Source: Spirochaetales bacterium (GTDB lineage: Bacteria; Spirochaetota; Spirochaetia; JABMQR01). From it: DNA of 13,931 nucleotides. A program made the translations under genes and the position numbers. The notes beneath the pieces are model-generated. The model was not told where the DNA came from, searched no databases, and saw nothing but the letters and a program-made list of their open reading frames with translations. This document shows, piece after piece, positions 1-6,786 of the stretch. The stretch covers positions 1 through 13,931 of the forward strand of contig JAGLNY010000124.1 in assembly GCA_023139255.1 (NCBI GenBank). Reading direction: 5' to 3'. Each line of letters begins with the position of its first letter. The first letter of the stretch is position 1.

Positions 1-1202
1 TGTTTGAGCGTAAGAACTATTTTTACCCTGATATGACAAAAAATTACCAAATTTCACAATTTTCTGATCCAGTGGGACGAAATGGATGGTTTGAATTTGA
101 GACCGGCGGCAGTATAAAACGGATCAGGATTCATGATGTACATCTTGAAGAAGATGCCGGCAAGATGATCCATGACGGAACTAGAAGCCTGCTTGATTAC
201 AACCGGGCGGGAACAAGCTTACTGGAGATAGTTACGGAACCTGATTTTGCAGGCAGTAAGGAAGCCGAAGACTTTCTTCAGTCATTCCGGAGAATGGTGC
301 GGTACCTCGGGGTGTGTGACGGGAATATGGAAGAGGGGTCGTTGCGGTGTGATGCTAATATTTCTATAAACAGGAAGGGCAAGGGCCTGGGCACGAAAGT
401 GGAAATAAAAAACCTTAACTCCTCACGATTTGTAAGAAAAGCACTGCAGTATGAATATAAACGCCAGGCTAAAACGATAAAAACAGGCGGGAGCATCATT
501 CAGGAAACCCGGTTATGGAATGAGGAAAATCAGAAAACCCTCAGTATGCGGACAAAAGAGGCGGCTCATGATTATCGTTATTTCCCGGAGCCTGATATCC
601 CCCCGTTTGTTCCCGATGAAGTATTTTTACATGATGTGACAGAGGCTATGACCGAACTGCCGCTTGCCAGAAAACAGCGAATAGCAGGAGAATATCCCCT
701 GACTGAGGAGTTGGCAGTATTTCTCACAGAAGAGAAAAACCGTGCTGATTTCTTTGAGACTGTTATCGCGGAAGGGGCTGATGCGGCTGAGACAGCAAAG
801 TGGCTTAAGGGGGAGACAGTAAAACAGCTGGGCCGAAGAGACCTGGAACTGTCTGAGTCTTCTCTCACCCCAATTCGTTTTGCCGGCTTGATGAAAATGC
901 TTGCCAGTGGTACTATCCATGCCAATATTGCACGGAAAGTACTGGAATTAATCCTGGATCAGGATGAAGATCCGGAAATACTGGTAGAGAGAGAGGGTCT
1001 TGCCGGGTCAAACGATCAAGCGGAATTGTCGCAGATCATTGACCAGGTGGTGAGTGATAACCCGGCGGCTACAGCACAAATACAGGATGGCAATACCAGG
1101 GCAGTTGGATTCCTGATGGGACAGGTGATGAAAACCACAGGGGGATCAGCAGACCCGAAATCTGTAAGATCACTTCTTATGGAAAAACTAGGAGTCCGAT
1201 AG
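1..1202 (+). CDS. gatB: Aspartyl/glutamyl-tRNA amidotransferase subunit B (5' truncated by window edge)
   Basis: GatB is the tRNA-binding and kinase subunit of the GatCAB amidotransferase, which converts Asp-tRNA(Asn) or Glu-tRNA(Gln) to Asn-tRNA or Gln-tRNA in the cytoplasm. The reading frame is already open at base 3, where it encodes FERKNYFYPD followed by MTKNYQISQF, the conserved GatB core. The ATG at 33 is therefore internal and not the start. Further GatB signatures follow: IHDGTRSLLDYNRAG, EIVTEPDF and a DANISI/KVEIKNLNS block. The C-terminal region, ending in RSLLMEKLG, matches the YqeY-like tail domain. About 80-90 N-terminal residues lie outside the window if the protein has the usual length near 480. 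aspS follows after 21 nt, so the two tRNA-charging genes are probably co-transcribed. Identification is very secure. Confidence 0.96.
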   Translation, partial: FERKNYFYPDMTKNYQISQFSDPVGRNGWFEFETGGSIKRIRIHDVHLEEDAGKMIHDGTRSLLDYNRAGTSLLEIVTEPDFAGSKEAEDFLQSFRRMVRYLGVCDGNMEEGSLRCDANISINRKGKGLGTKVEIKNLNSSRFVRKALQYEYKRQAKTIKTGGSIIQETRLWNEENQKTLSMRTKEAAHDYRYFPEPDIPPFVPDEVFLHDVTEAMTELPLARKQRIAGEYPLTEELAVFLTEEKNRADFFETVIAEGADAAETAKWLKGETVKQLGRRDLELSESSLTPIRFAGLMKMLASGTIHANIARKVLELILDQDEDPEILVEREGLAGSNDQAELSQIIDQVVSDNPAATAQIQDGNTRAVGFLMGQVMKTTGGSADPKSVRSLLMEKLGVR

Positions 1203-1208
1203 ACTCCT
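1190..1208 (+). promoter_or_regulatory. Hairpin spanning the gatB stop codon, ahead of the aspS ribosome binding site
   Basis: A perfect 7-bp stem (AGGAGTC, five-base loop CGATA, GACTCCT) covers the gatB stop codon at 1200-1202. The CTCC in its 3' arm (1204-1207) could instead pair with the aspS Shine-Dalgarno GGAG at 1215-1218. There is no U tract, so it does not look like a terminator. A role in coupling aspS translation to gatB termination, or in mRNA stability, is inference only. Confidence 0.35.
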
Positions 1209-1223
1209 GAATATGGAGAAATC

Positions 1224-3026
1224 ATGAAACTGAAAAGAACACACAATTGTGGAGAATTACGGTCGGAAAATATTGGTGAAACCGTCACACTGAATGGTTG
1301 GGTAGGCAGCTGCAGAGACCATGGCGGGGTTACTTTTATAGACTTGTACGATAGATGGGGGCTTACCCAGATAGTTTTTGATCCGGAATACTCACAAGAA
1401 ACGCATAAAATTGCCCACACCCTCCGTGGACAATATGTTGTAGCGGTAAAGGGGGATGTAAAACCAAGACCTGAAGGAATGGCAAACCCAAATATTGAAA
1501 CCGGCGAAGTAGATGTATATGTATCCGAATTTGAACTTCTGAACAGCTCGAAAACCCCGCCGTTTGATATTCTTCATGCCGGCAGCGTGCATGCTGAGAC
1601 AAAACTCAAATATCGTTATCTAGATCTCCGGAGTCCGGAAATGCAGCAGAGATTGATTTTCCGTGCCAGGGCAACACATATGATCCGGAACTTCTTTATG
1701 GATAATGAATTTGTGGAAATAGAGACACCGATATTAGGCCGCGCAACCCCGGAAGGCGCCCGGGACTATTTGGTCCCAAGCAGGGTGAACCAGGGCAAGT
1801 TTTACGCCCTTCCCCAGAGTCCTCAGCTCTATAAACAGTCCCTGATGGTATCCGGATTTGACCGCTATTTCCAGATTGCCCGTTGTTTCCGGGATGAAGA
1901 CCTTCGGGCGGAAAGACAACCCGAATTTACACAGGTAGACCTGGAAATGTCTTTTGTTTCAAGCGACGATGTTATTACGCTTTTAGAAAAGCTCTTTGTT
2001 AAACTGATGAAAGAGATGAAAGACATTGATATCAAGATACCGATGACCAGCATTACGTATCAGGATGCAATGCTGAAATACGGCAGTGATGCCCCGGATC
2101 TGCGGTTTGGATTTGAAATTACTGATATTACTGATGTTTTCCAAAATACCGGGTTTGGCGTTTTTAAAAATGCTGTTAAGAATGGCGGTTGTATCCGGGC
2201 CATTAATCTCAAAGGTTACAGTAAGCAGCTCAGCAGGAAAGACCTGGACGAACTTACTCCGTTTGTGAAACCGATGCGCGGGAAAGGGGTAGCATGGATC
2301 AGAATGAACGAAGAAGGCCCCCAATCCCCGATAATAAAATTCTTTTCAGAAGCTGAGGCGGAAAATCTCTATAAGATGATGGATGCTGAGGCTGGTGATG
2401 TTATAATCTTACTTGCAGATACTGAAAAAATAGTCAGCCAGTGTCTTGCAGCTATCCGGGGTCGTTTTGCAAAGAAATTCGACCTGATTAAGGAAAATGA
2501 TTTTGCTTTTACCTGGGTAGTTGATTTTCCGCTTTTTGAGGCGGATGATGATGGTAATCCCACCCCGACACACCACCCGTTTACATCCCCAAAACCAGAG
2601 GATATGCATCTCCTTGATGGTTCAAAGGAAGATTTGCTGAAAATTAAGTCAGATGCATATGATATTGTACTGAACGGCAGTGAGATTGGCGGAGGATCAA
2701 TCAGGATCCATGACCACAAAGTCCAGGAAAAGATTTTCAGAATTTTGGGCATAGATGAAGAGGAAGCGAAAGAAAAATTCGGGTTTCTCCTTGATGCCCT
2801 GCAGTATGGGGCACCTCCGCATGGCGGGGTGGCACTTGGACTGGATAGGGTAATTATGATTCTGTTGGGTACTGATGCAATTCGGGATGTTATAGCATTC
2901 CCGAAAACCCAGAAAGCAACTTGCCTGATGACCGATGCCCCGGGTACTGTTGATGAGGAACAATTGGATGAACTTGCACTGGAAATATCACTATTTGATG
3001 ACGAAGAAGATAAGGATGACGATTAG
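1224..3026 (+). CDS. aspS: Aspartyl-tRNA synthetase, bacterial type
   Basis: This is a class IIb aminoacyl-tRNA synthetase that charges tRNA(Asp) with aspartate using ATP. At 600 residues it has the usual length of bacterial AspRS with the inserted GAD domain. The N-terminal OB-fold anticodon-binding domain begins THNCGELRSENIGETVTLNGW. Class II motif 1 lies around residues 162-169 (EFVEIETP), motif 2 around 222-240 (FRDEDLRAERQPEFTQVDLE), and motif 3 around 534-545 (GGVALGLDRVIM, with the ATP-binding Arg at 542). The C-terminus is very acidic (DDEEDKDDD). The start ATG follows a GGAG at 1215-1218 with five bases between them. If GatCAB makes Asn-tRNA in this organism, AspRS would have to be non-discriminating, and the gatB-aspS adjacency is compatible with that. 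The sequence alone does not settle discrimination. Confidence 0.97.
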   Translation: MKLKRTHNCGELRSENIGETVTLNGWVGSCRDHGGVTFIDLYDRWGLTQIVFDPEYSQETHKIAHTLRGQYVVAVKGDVKPRPEGMANPNIETGEVDVYVSEFELLNSSKTPPFDILHAGSVHAETKLKYRYLDLRSPEMQQRLIFRARATHMIRNFFMDNEFVEIETPILGRATPEGARDYLVPSRVNQGKFYALPQSPQLYKQSLMVSGFDRYFQIARCFRDEDLRAERQPEFTQVDLEMSFVSSDDVITLLEKLFVKLMKEMKDIDIKIPMTSITYQDAMLKYGSDAPDLRFGFEITDITDVFQNTGFGVFKNAVKNGGCIRAINLKGYSKQLSRKDLDELTPFVKPMRGKGVAWIRMNEEGPQSPIIKFFSEAEAENLYKMMDAEAGDVIILLADTEKIVSQCLAAIRGRFAKKFDLIKENDFAFTWVVDFPLFEADDDGNPTPTHHPFTSPKPEDMHLLDGSKEDLLKIKSDAYDIVLNGSEIGGGSIRIHDHKVQEKIFRILGIDEEEAKEKFGFLLDALQYGAPPHGGVALGLDRVIMILLGTDAIRDVIAFPKTQKATCLMTDAPGTVDEEQLDELALEISLFDDEEDKDDD

Positions 3027-3048
3027 CAATCTGTCGGATTTTTGAAAA

Positions 3049-3117
3049 TTAGGGGTGATGCTGGGAACCTGTTGGAAAATTAATCAAAAAAAGCATCAAC
3101 AAACCAGCTCATCCTAA
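3049..3117 (+). repeat. Imperfect inverted repeat between aspS and prs
   Basis: The left arm TTAGGGGTGATGCTGG (3049-3064) pairs with the right arm CCAGCTCATCCTAA (3104-3117) through three blocks: TTAGG/CCTAA, TGA/TCA and GCTGG/CCAGC, separated by small bulges. The loop is about 39 nt and A-rich. The arm ends nine bases before the presumed -35 box of prs. There is no downstream U tract on the + strand. It could be a weak terminator for the gatB-aspS transcript, an operator, or chance; I cannot decide. The rest of the aspS-prs gap (3027-3161) holds only the prs promoter. Confidence 0.25.
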
Positions 3118-3125
3118 CAAAAAGA

Positions 3126-3155
3126 TTGACCCTCGAATTCAGGACGTGTTATTCT
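3126..3155 (+). promoter_or_regulatory. Sigma70-type promoter for prs, predicted to give a leaderless mRNA
   Basis: A -35 box TTGACC (3126-3131) is separated by 18 nt from a -10 box TATTCT (3150-3155). Only six bases lie between the -10 box and the prs ATG at 3162, so transcription should begin at or within a base or two of the start codon. No Shine-Dalgarno at normal spacing precedes this ATG; an AGGAC at 3141-3145 lies inside the promoter spacer. The TTG at 3126 that would open a longer reading frame is part of the -35 box and has no ribosome binding site. Confidence 0.55.
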
Positions 3156-3161
3156 CTGCCT

Positions 3162-4427
3162 ATGAGTATAGTCAAACCGAACAAGCTTGGAGTAATATCC
3201 GGACCTGGATCTGAGGCATTTACCTCAAGGGTCCTCAAACATCTTAGAAAATTGTACACAACACGATATAAAAAGTTATCTTCAGCCCTGGCAAAGCGCC
3301 ATGAGATGAGTGAATTTGAAATTCTGAAATTTGTTACCTTAATGGAAGACCTGAACAACAAACGGATTCCGCACCGTAAACCTTCCAGTACGTTTCAGGT
3401 GCCAAGTTTGGAGATACCCGTCAGGTATACGAAATTTGCCAATGGCGAAGTGAAGTCAGAAGTTCTGCAGTCAGTCAGAGGACTTCGCGTATTTATTATA
3501 TATGATTTGTCTATTCAGTACCCGGTTAATATATTTGGGCCGGACGAACCGGAAGCTCTTAGCATAAATGATCACTTGATGTTTCTCTACAATACGATTA
3601 ATGCTGTTAATGTGGCAGGAGCTGAAAGTGTACAGCTGGTTCTCCCTTCTTATCCATATTCACGTCAGCATAAGAAAAGCGGCAGGGAAGCACTTACTGC
3701 CAGCTGGTTTGGTCATATCTGTGAGTATATGGGTGTGGATCGTATAATTACCCTGGATATTCACTCAAGAGAGATTGAGAATAGTTTTAACACTCTTCGT
3801 CTGGAAAATCTGCATGCAAGTTATCAAATTCTGCTTCAGTTGAAAAAACTGGTAAGTTTTGATGACCCGGAACTTATGGTAGTAAGCCCTGATACCGGTG
3901 CAATCCTGAGAAATAAATTCTATGCTGAAAGCCTGCATAAACCTCTTGCCCTGCTCTATAAAGAGCGGGATTATTCCAGGATTAGCCGGAATGCAAACAA
4001 CACAAACATTAAAGTTGTGAAGCTTCTTGGTGAAGTTGAAGGTAAAACGGTCTTTATGGCGGATGATATGATTGGTACCGGCGGTACCATCTTAACTGCG
4101 ATGGGTGAAATTATGAGGTGCGGGGCTAAGAAGATCATCTGTGCAATCAGTCTGCCCTTTTTTAATCAGAACTCAATTGAGGTGTTTGACCAGGCTTATA
4201 GAGAGGGGATTTTTTACAGGATAATAGGTACAAATGCAGTCTATCACGATCAAACATTGCTTGGTAAAGAGTGGTACATACATACCGATGTCTCGGATCT
4301 ATTTGCACGAATAATTTCCAGGCTGCATCATGGCAGATCATTAAGTCCGCTCCTGGATAACCGGAAATTCATCCAGAACCTGATACATGTCGATACTGAC
4401 AAGAAGGATAAGGATAAGGGTGTCTGA
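3162..4427 (+). CDS. prs: Ribose-phosphate pyrophosphokinase (PRPP synthetase), long form
   Basis: The enzyme transfers pyrophosphate from ATP to ribose 5-phosphate to make PRPP, the precursor of nucleotides, histidine and tryptophan. The PRPP-binding loop is DDMIGTGGT at residues 301-309 (classical enzymes have DDMIDTAGT). The catalytic flexible loop is RQHKKSGRE at 168-176, and the metal/ATP region includes TLDIHS. At 421 residues it is about 100 longer than the usual 310-320. Much of the excess is near the N-terminus, where a helical, basic stretch at about residues 20-70 (after GVISGPGSEAFTSRVLKHL) separates the first strand from the typical FANGEV motif. This layout matches what I associate with spirochaetal Prs. 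I chose the ATG at 3162 because the upstream in-frame TTG at 3126 falls in a strong promoter and lacks a ribosome binding site. The gene stands alone, convergent with the gene at 4456. Confidence 0.9.
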   Translation: MSIVKPNKLGVISGPGSEAFTSRVLKHLRKLYTTRYKKLSSALAKRHEMSEFEILKFVTLMEDLNNKRIPHRKPSSTFQVPSLEIPVRYTKFANGEVKSEVLQSVRGLRVFIIYDLSIQYPVNIFGPDEPEALSINDHLMFLYNTINAVNVAGAESVQLVLPSYPYSRQHKKSGREALTASWFGHICEYMGVDRIITLDIHSREIENSFNTLRLENLHASYQILLQLKKLVSFDDPELMVVSPDTGAILRNKFYAESLHKPLALLYKERDYSRISRNANNTNIKVVKLLGEVEGKTVFMADDMIGTGGTILTAMGEIMRCGAKKIICAISLPFFNQNSIEVFDQAYREGIFYRIIGTNAVYHDQTLLGKEWYIHTDVSDLFARIISRLHHGRSLSPLLDNRKFIQNLIHVDTDKKDKDKGV

Positions 4428-4431
4428 CACC
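4419..4431. terminator. Short palindrome at the prs / nusG-like convergent junction, possible weak bidirectional terminator
   Basis: GGTGTCTGACACC is a perfect short palindrome over the prs stop codon (4425-4427), with a five-base stem and CTG loop. It is followed by pyrimidine-rich sequence (TTTCCC) on the + strand but no true U tract on either strand. It is the only hairpin seen between the two convergent genes, so a termination role is possible but weakly supported. Confidence 0.3.
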
Positions 4432-4454
4432 TTTCCCACAACACCTTTTCCACA
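4427..4454. repeat. Two-copy 14-bp tandem repeat between convergent genes
   Basis: ACACCTTTCCCACA (4427-4440) is immediately followed by ACACCTTTTCCACA (4441-4454), differing at one base. The two units fill the whole gap between the prs stop and the stop of the NusG-like gene at 4456. This is probably a local duplication and I see no functional signal in it. Confidence 0.6.
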
Positions 4455-4455
4455 C

Positions 4456-5010
4456 TCAGGAAGTTGTCTCTTTTTTTGATTTTATCAATTCCTCATACTC
4501 AAAATCAATAAGAAAGGTTTTATCATGCAGCTGGAATTTAACTCTTGCCCTGCGTTTCCGTCTGTCCACTTTAATGATTTTACCTTCACAATCTTTAAGC
4601 AGACCGGAAATTGGTATGACTTTATTGTTTTTATCAAAAGAAATTACAGATCTTTTTGTTGTTTCACCAGTAGCGGTTAGACGTATCAGCAGCTGTCGGT
4701 CTTCGGCTGAGAGTGGAACCAATTCACCTGTATCATTCTTCATGTACCTGATAAATCCGGGCATCTTCCTGAGGAATTTTCTGGTTTCAGGTTCAATACA
4801 GTCACAAACAAGAAAGATATAACCGGGAAATACCGGTTTTATAACCTGACTCTCTTTACCCATTCTTCGTATGGTAAGCTGCCGTTTGGGGACAACCAAC
4901 TGAAAGCTTGGTTTGCTTCCTGCAAGATTATTAACATGACTAATATAGGTTTTCTCTTTTCCAGTTACTACCTGTATCAGGTAGATTGTGCTGTAAGAAA
5001 TAATATTCAT
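4456..5010 (-). CDS. NusG-family specialised transcription antiterminator, LoaP-like
   Basis: This 184-residue protein has the NusG two-domain plan. The NGN domain (about residues 8-112) contains the RNA-polymerase-binding core YLIQVVTGKE, an RRMGKE loop, then VFPGYIFL and MPGFIRYM. The KOW domain (about 130-174) contains GLLKDCEGKIIKVDRRKRRARVKF. The TGKE motif after the first strand and the DRRKRRA motif in KOW point to LoaP, a NusG paralogue that promotes antitermination of long polysaccharide or antibiotic operons, rather than to housekeeping NusG, which normally sits beside secE and rplK. I chose the ATG at 5010 over the one at 5037: it follows GGAG (complement of 5015-5018) by four bases and overlaps the upstream stop as ATGA. 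The neighbouring pel operons are plausible targets, which is inference. It is surely NusG-family; the LoaP subtype is likely. Confidence 0.85.
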   Translation of the reverse strand: MNIISYSTIYLIQVVTGKEKTYISHVNNLAGSKPSFQLVVPKRQLTIRRMGKESQVIKPVFPGYIFLVCDCIEPETRKFLRKMPGFIRYMKNDTGELVPLSAEDRQLLIRLTATGETTKRSVISFDKNNKVIPISGLLKDCEGKIIKVDRRKRRARVKFQLHDKTFLIDFEYEELIKSKKETTS

Positions 5011-5519
5011 ATTACTCCGACTTGCTTTTCCATCCATTGAATATCCCGGTATTTTCCAAACTTAAAACCTGCGTCAGTGAAAAGGCCGACTTCCCTGAAC
5101 TGGAATTTTTTATGCAGATTTATTGAGGCGGAATTTGGTACTGTTATACATGCGTACACTCTATGGACATCAGTCTCTTCAAGAAGTGAAAAGAGTTTTT
5201 CATAAAGCTTGAAGCCTACTCCGCGGTCTGTATATTCAGGATGCGTATAGATACTGGATTCAACTGAGGTAGCATATGCAGCTTTTTCCCTGAAGATGCT
5301 GGTACAGGCATAACCAATCAGCGTATCGTCCAGGACTGCTGATATAAGTTTATATCTGCCGGCAGGTTCGTGGTAGTTAAACCATTCCTGACGGTTCTCT
5401 ATAGTTACCGGCTCAAGATCAAATGTTGTGGTAGTATGCCTGATATAATGGTTGTAAATTGATGTAAGTTCAGGGATGTCAGTTGGTTCTGCATAACGAT
5501 ATAATATTGAATTTTCCAT
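5007..5519 (-). CDS. GNAT-family N-acetyltransferase, phosphinothricin acetyltransferase-like
   Basis: This 170-residue acetyl-CoA-dependent N-acetyltransferase has an N-terminal strand ILYRYAEPTDIPELTSIYNHY typical of the PAT/MnaT subgroup. ESSIYTHPEYTDRGVG (about residues 88-102) includes the acetyl-CoA pyrophosphate-binding loop, and NSASINLHKKFQF (129-141) is the conserved segment before the last helices. Family members acetylate free amino acids or amino-acid analogues such as methionine sulfone; the substrate here cannot be read from sequence. The frame is open to 5720, but upstream residues look non-homologous and GNAT proteins normally begin as MENSILYRYA does, so I chose 5519. An alternative ATG is at 5576. 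A TACAAT-like box (5527-5532) lies seven bases before 5519, and no Shine-Dalgarno is visible. The stop overlaps the start of the NusG-like gene by 4 nt, so the two are translationally coupled. Confidence 0.82.
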   Translation of the reverse strand: MENSILYRYAEPTDIPELTSIYNHYIRHTTTTFDLEPVTIENRQEWFNYHEPAGRYKLISAVLDDTLIGYACTSIFREKAAYATSVESSIYTHPEYTDRGVGFKLYEKLFSLLEETDVHRVYACITVPNSASINLHKKFQFREVGLFTDAGFKFGKYRDIQWMEKQVGVI

Positions 5520-5625
5520 GGGTGGTATTGTATGGGAAATTGGAGAAAGTGCATAGGGACTAATTGAAGTTTGCATAGTAAGCGGCTTTCTTTGGGAAAG
5601 CTTGAGGTAAATTTCTATAGAACCG

Positions 5626-5654
5626 ATAGTAAAAATAAAGTATAGTGTTGTCAG
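5626..5654 (-). promoter_or_regulatory. Candidate promoter for the acetyltransferase / NusG-like operon
   Basis: On the - strand, CTGACA (complement of 5649-5654) is followed after 17 nt by TACTAT (complement of 5626-5631). This would start transcription near 5618, upstream of both candidate starts at 5576 and 5519. The -35 box coincides with the candidate -35 of the divergent pelE promoter. The assignment rests on hexamer similarity alone. Confidence 0.3.
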
Positions 5655-5676
5655 GCAATTGCCATGTGAATAAAAA
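5648..5676 (+). promoter_or_regulatory. Candidate promoter for the pelEFG operon
   Basis: TTGTCA (5648-5653) is followed after 17 nt by TAAAAA (5671-5676), predicting a start near 5683 and a leader of about 40 nt before pelE. A second possibility is TTGAGG (5602-5607), 17 nt, GATAGT (5625-5630). The spacer contains the palindrome GGCAATTGCC (5654-5663), a possible operator. The leader also holds a small CGAT-AGCC-ATCG hairpin. No GEMM-type c-di-GMP riboswitch is visible in the 5520-5721 gap. Confidence 0.3.
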
Positions 5677-5721
5677 CGATAGCCATCGGCATGAGCAACA
5701 ATCCGGCATAAGGGCGGCATC

Positions 5722-6786
5722 TTGAGTCAGAAAAGCAGGGATCAGCTTAATCTGGAAGAATACCAAAAACTCTATTTTTCTCTTCAGAAATATCCATGGG
5801 TTTACCCGATTATTATGATGATGCTGTCTTTTATCGATTTTGGGCTCCTGCTTCTCTACTATAAATTGCAGTATCTGGACGGAAAAGAGGTGCTGCCCCA
5901 ACTTCTGGGTGCACATGTGGTAGTATTTATCATCGTTATCATATTTCGCCGAAGATCATCCCCACAGACACGGGAAATATCACCGATCATGTTTCTCATG
6001 CTGCCTGGTGTAGGGAGCTTGCTGTTCAGTCTTTCGTATCTGATCCTCTATTTTGTCGGCTCTAAATTTACCAAGAAAGAATTAAAACATTCCTATGAGG
6101 AAGAGAACGTAAAATATGAGAAAAATCTGGCTATAGATTTTAAGCAGATTGGCAGGCTAATGGATATGGCAGGTGTTTTCTCATACTCTGATTCCATGCA
6201 TAAAAAAGAGATGATCGTAGACCTGCTGTCAGGGGATATCTCAGCGAACTCCAAGCTGCTGAAAAAGGGGCTGGGAGACGAAGATCCTGAGGTTGTGCAT
6301 TATACAGCTTCTACACTTAACTATATGGAAGAAAAATATGAAAAGGCTATTCAAAAAGCAAGGGCTGACTGCGTTGATGAATTGACGAGAGACCGCTTGA
6401 TGTATGTAGCAAGCTTGTATAATAAATATATGAGTTCAGGGCTTCTGGAAGATGATATACTCCCGATTTACCGGAATAGTTATTTACAGGTTCTGGAACT
6501 GATTATGAAGGAATTCGGCAGGGATGAGGAAATCATGGAAATGATGATTCATGCATACATAGATATTGATCAGTTGGATGAAGCAGAAAAGCTTATGTTG
6601 GAAGCCGTTGACATATTCCCACGGAATCTAACGCTTCGGTTTGTGCAGATGAAATACTATTACACCAGGAACAAACTTCATGAGATTGTGGATATAGCCC
6701 AAATGATTTGTGATATGCCGGTTGAGTTAACAAAAGAGCAGCAGGCCATACTTGATTTTTGGCTGCATGAGGAATACCCTGCATGA
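5722..6786 (+). CDS. pelE: PelE-like inner-membrane scaffold protein with TPR/HEAT-like repeats
   Basis: The protein has 354 residues, close to PelE of Pseudomonas aeruginosa (about 330). Three hydrophobic segments lie near residues 24-46, 58-75 and 87-112. They are followed by a cytosolic helical domain (about 130-354) rich in paired helices, including DIDQLDEAEKLMLEAVDIFP, typical of a TPR unit. In Pel systems PelE is an inner-membrane TPR protein that links PelD and PelF in the synthase complex. Sequence similarity within PelE is weak, so the call relies on topology and on the directly following pelF and pelG. The start is TTG at 5722, preceded by AAGGGCGG (5710-5717). The stop overlaps the pelF ATG by 4 nt (ATGA), indicating translational coupling. 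Confidence 0.8.
   Translation: MSQKSRDQLNLEEYQKLYFSLQKYPWVYPIIMMMLSFIDFGLLLLYYKLQYLDGKEVLPQLLGAHVVVFIIVIIFRRRSSPQTREISPIMFLMLPGVGSLLFSLSYLILYFVGSKFTKKELKHSYEEENVKYEKNLAIDFKQIGRLMDMAGVFSYSDSMHKKEMIVDLLSGDISANSKLLKKGLGDEDPEVVHYTASTLNYMEEKYEKAIQKARADCVDELTRDRLMYVASLYNKYMSSGLLEDDILPIYRNSYLQVLELIMKEFGRDEEIMEMMIHAYIDIDQLDEAEKLMLEAVDIFPRNLTLRFVQMKYYYTRNKLHEIVDIAQMICDMPVELTKEQQAILDFWLHEEYPA

Noticed and set aside
3126..3161. TTG at 3126 as the prs start, giving 12 extra residues.
   Set aside because: The TTG lies inside a good -35 box, has no Shine-Dalgarno, and the added residues do not resemble the family N-terminus.
5520..5720. Extension of the acetyltransferase to 5720 (67 extra residues).
   Set aside because: The segment does not resemble GNAT sequence, overlaps the divergent promoter region and adds a hydrophobic stretch unlikely in this cytosolic enzyme.
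5711..5724. GGCGGCATCTTG at the pelE start resembles the RfaH ops element (GGCGGTAGCGTG).
   Set aside because: Only 9 of 12 bases match, and the match overlaps the likely ribosome binding region and start codon. ops-type recruitment is described for proteobacterial RfaH, not LoaP, so this is most likely chance.
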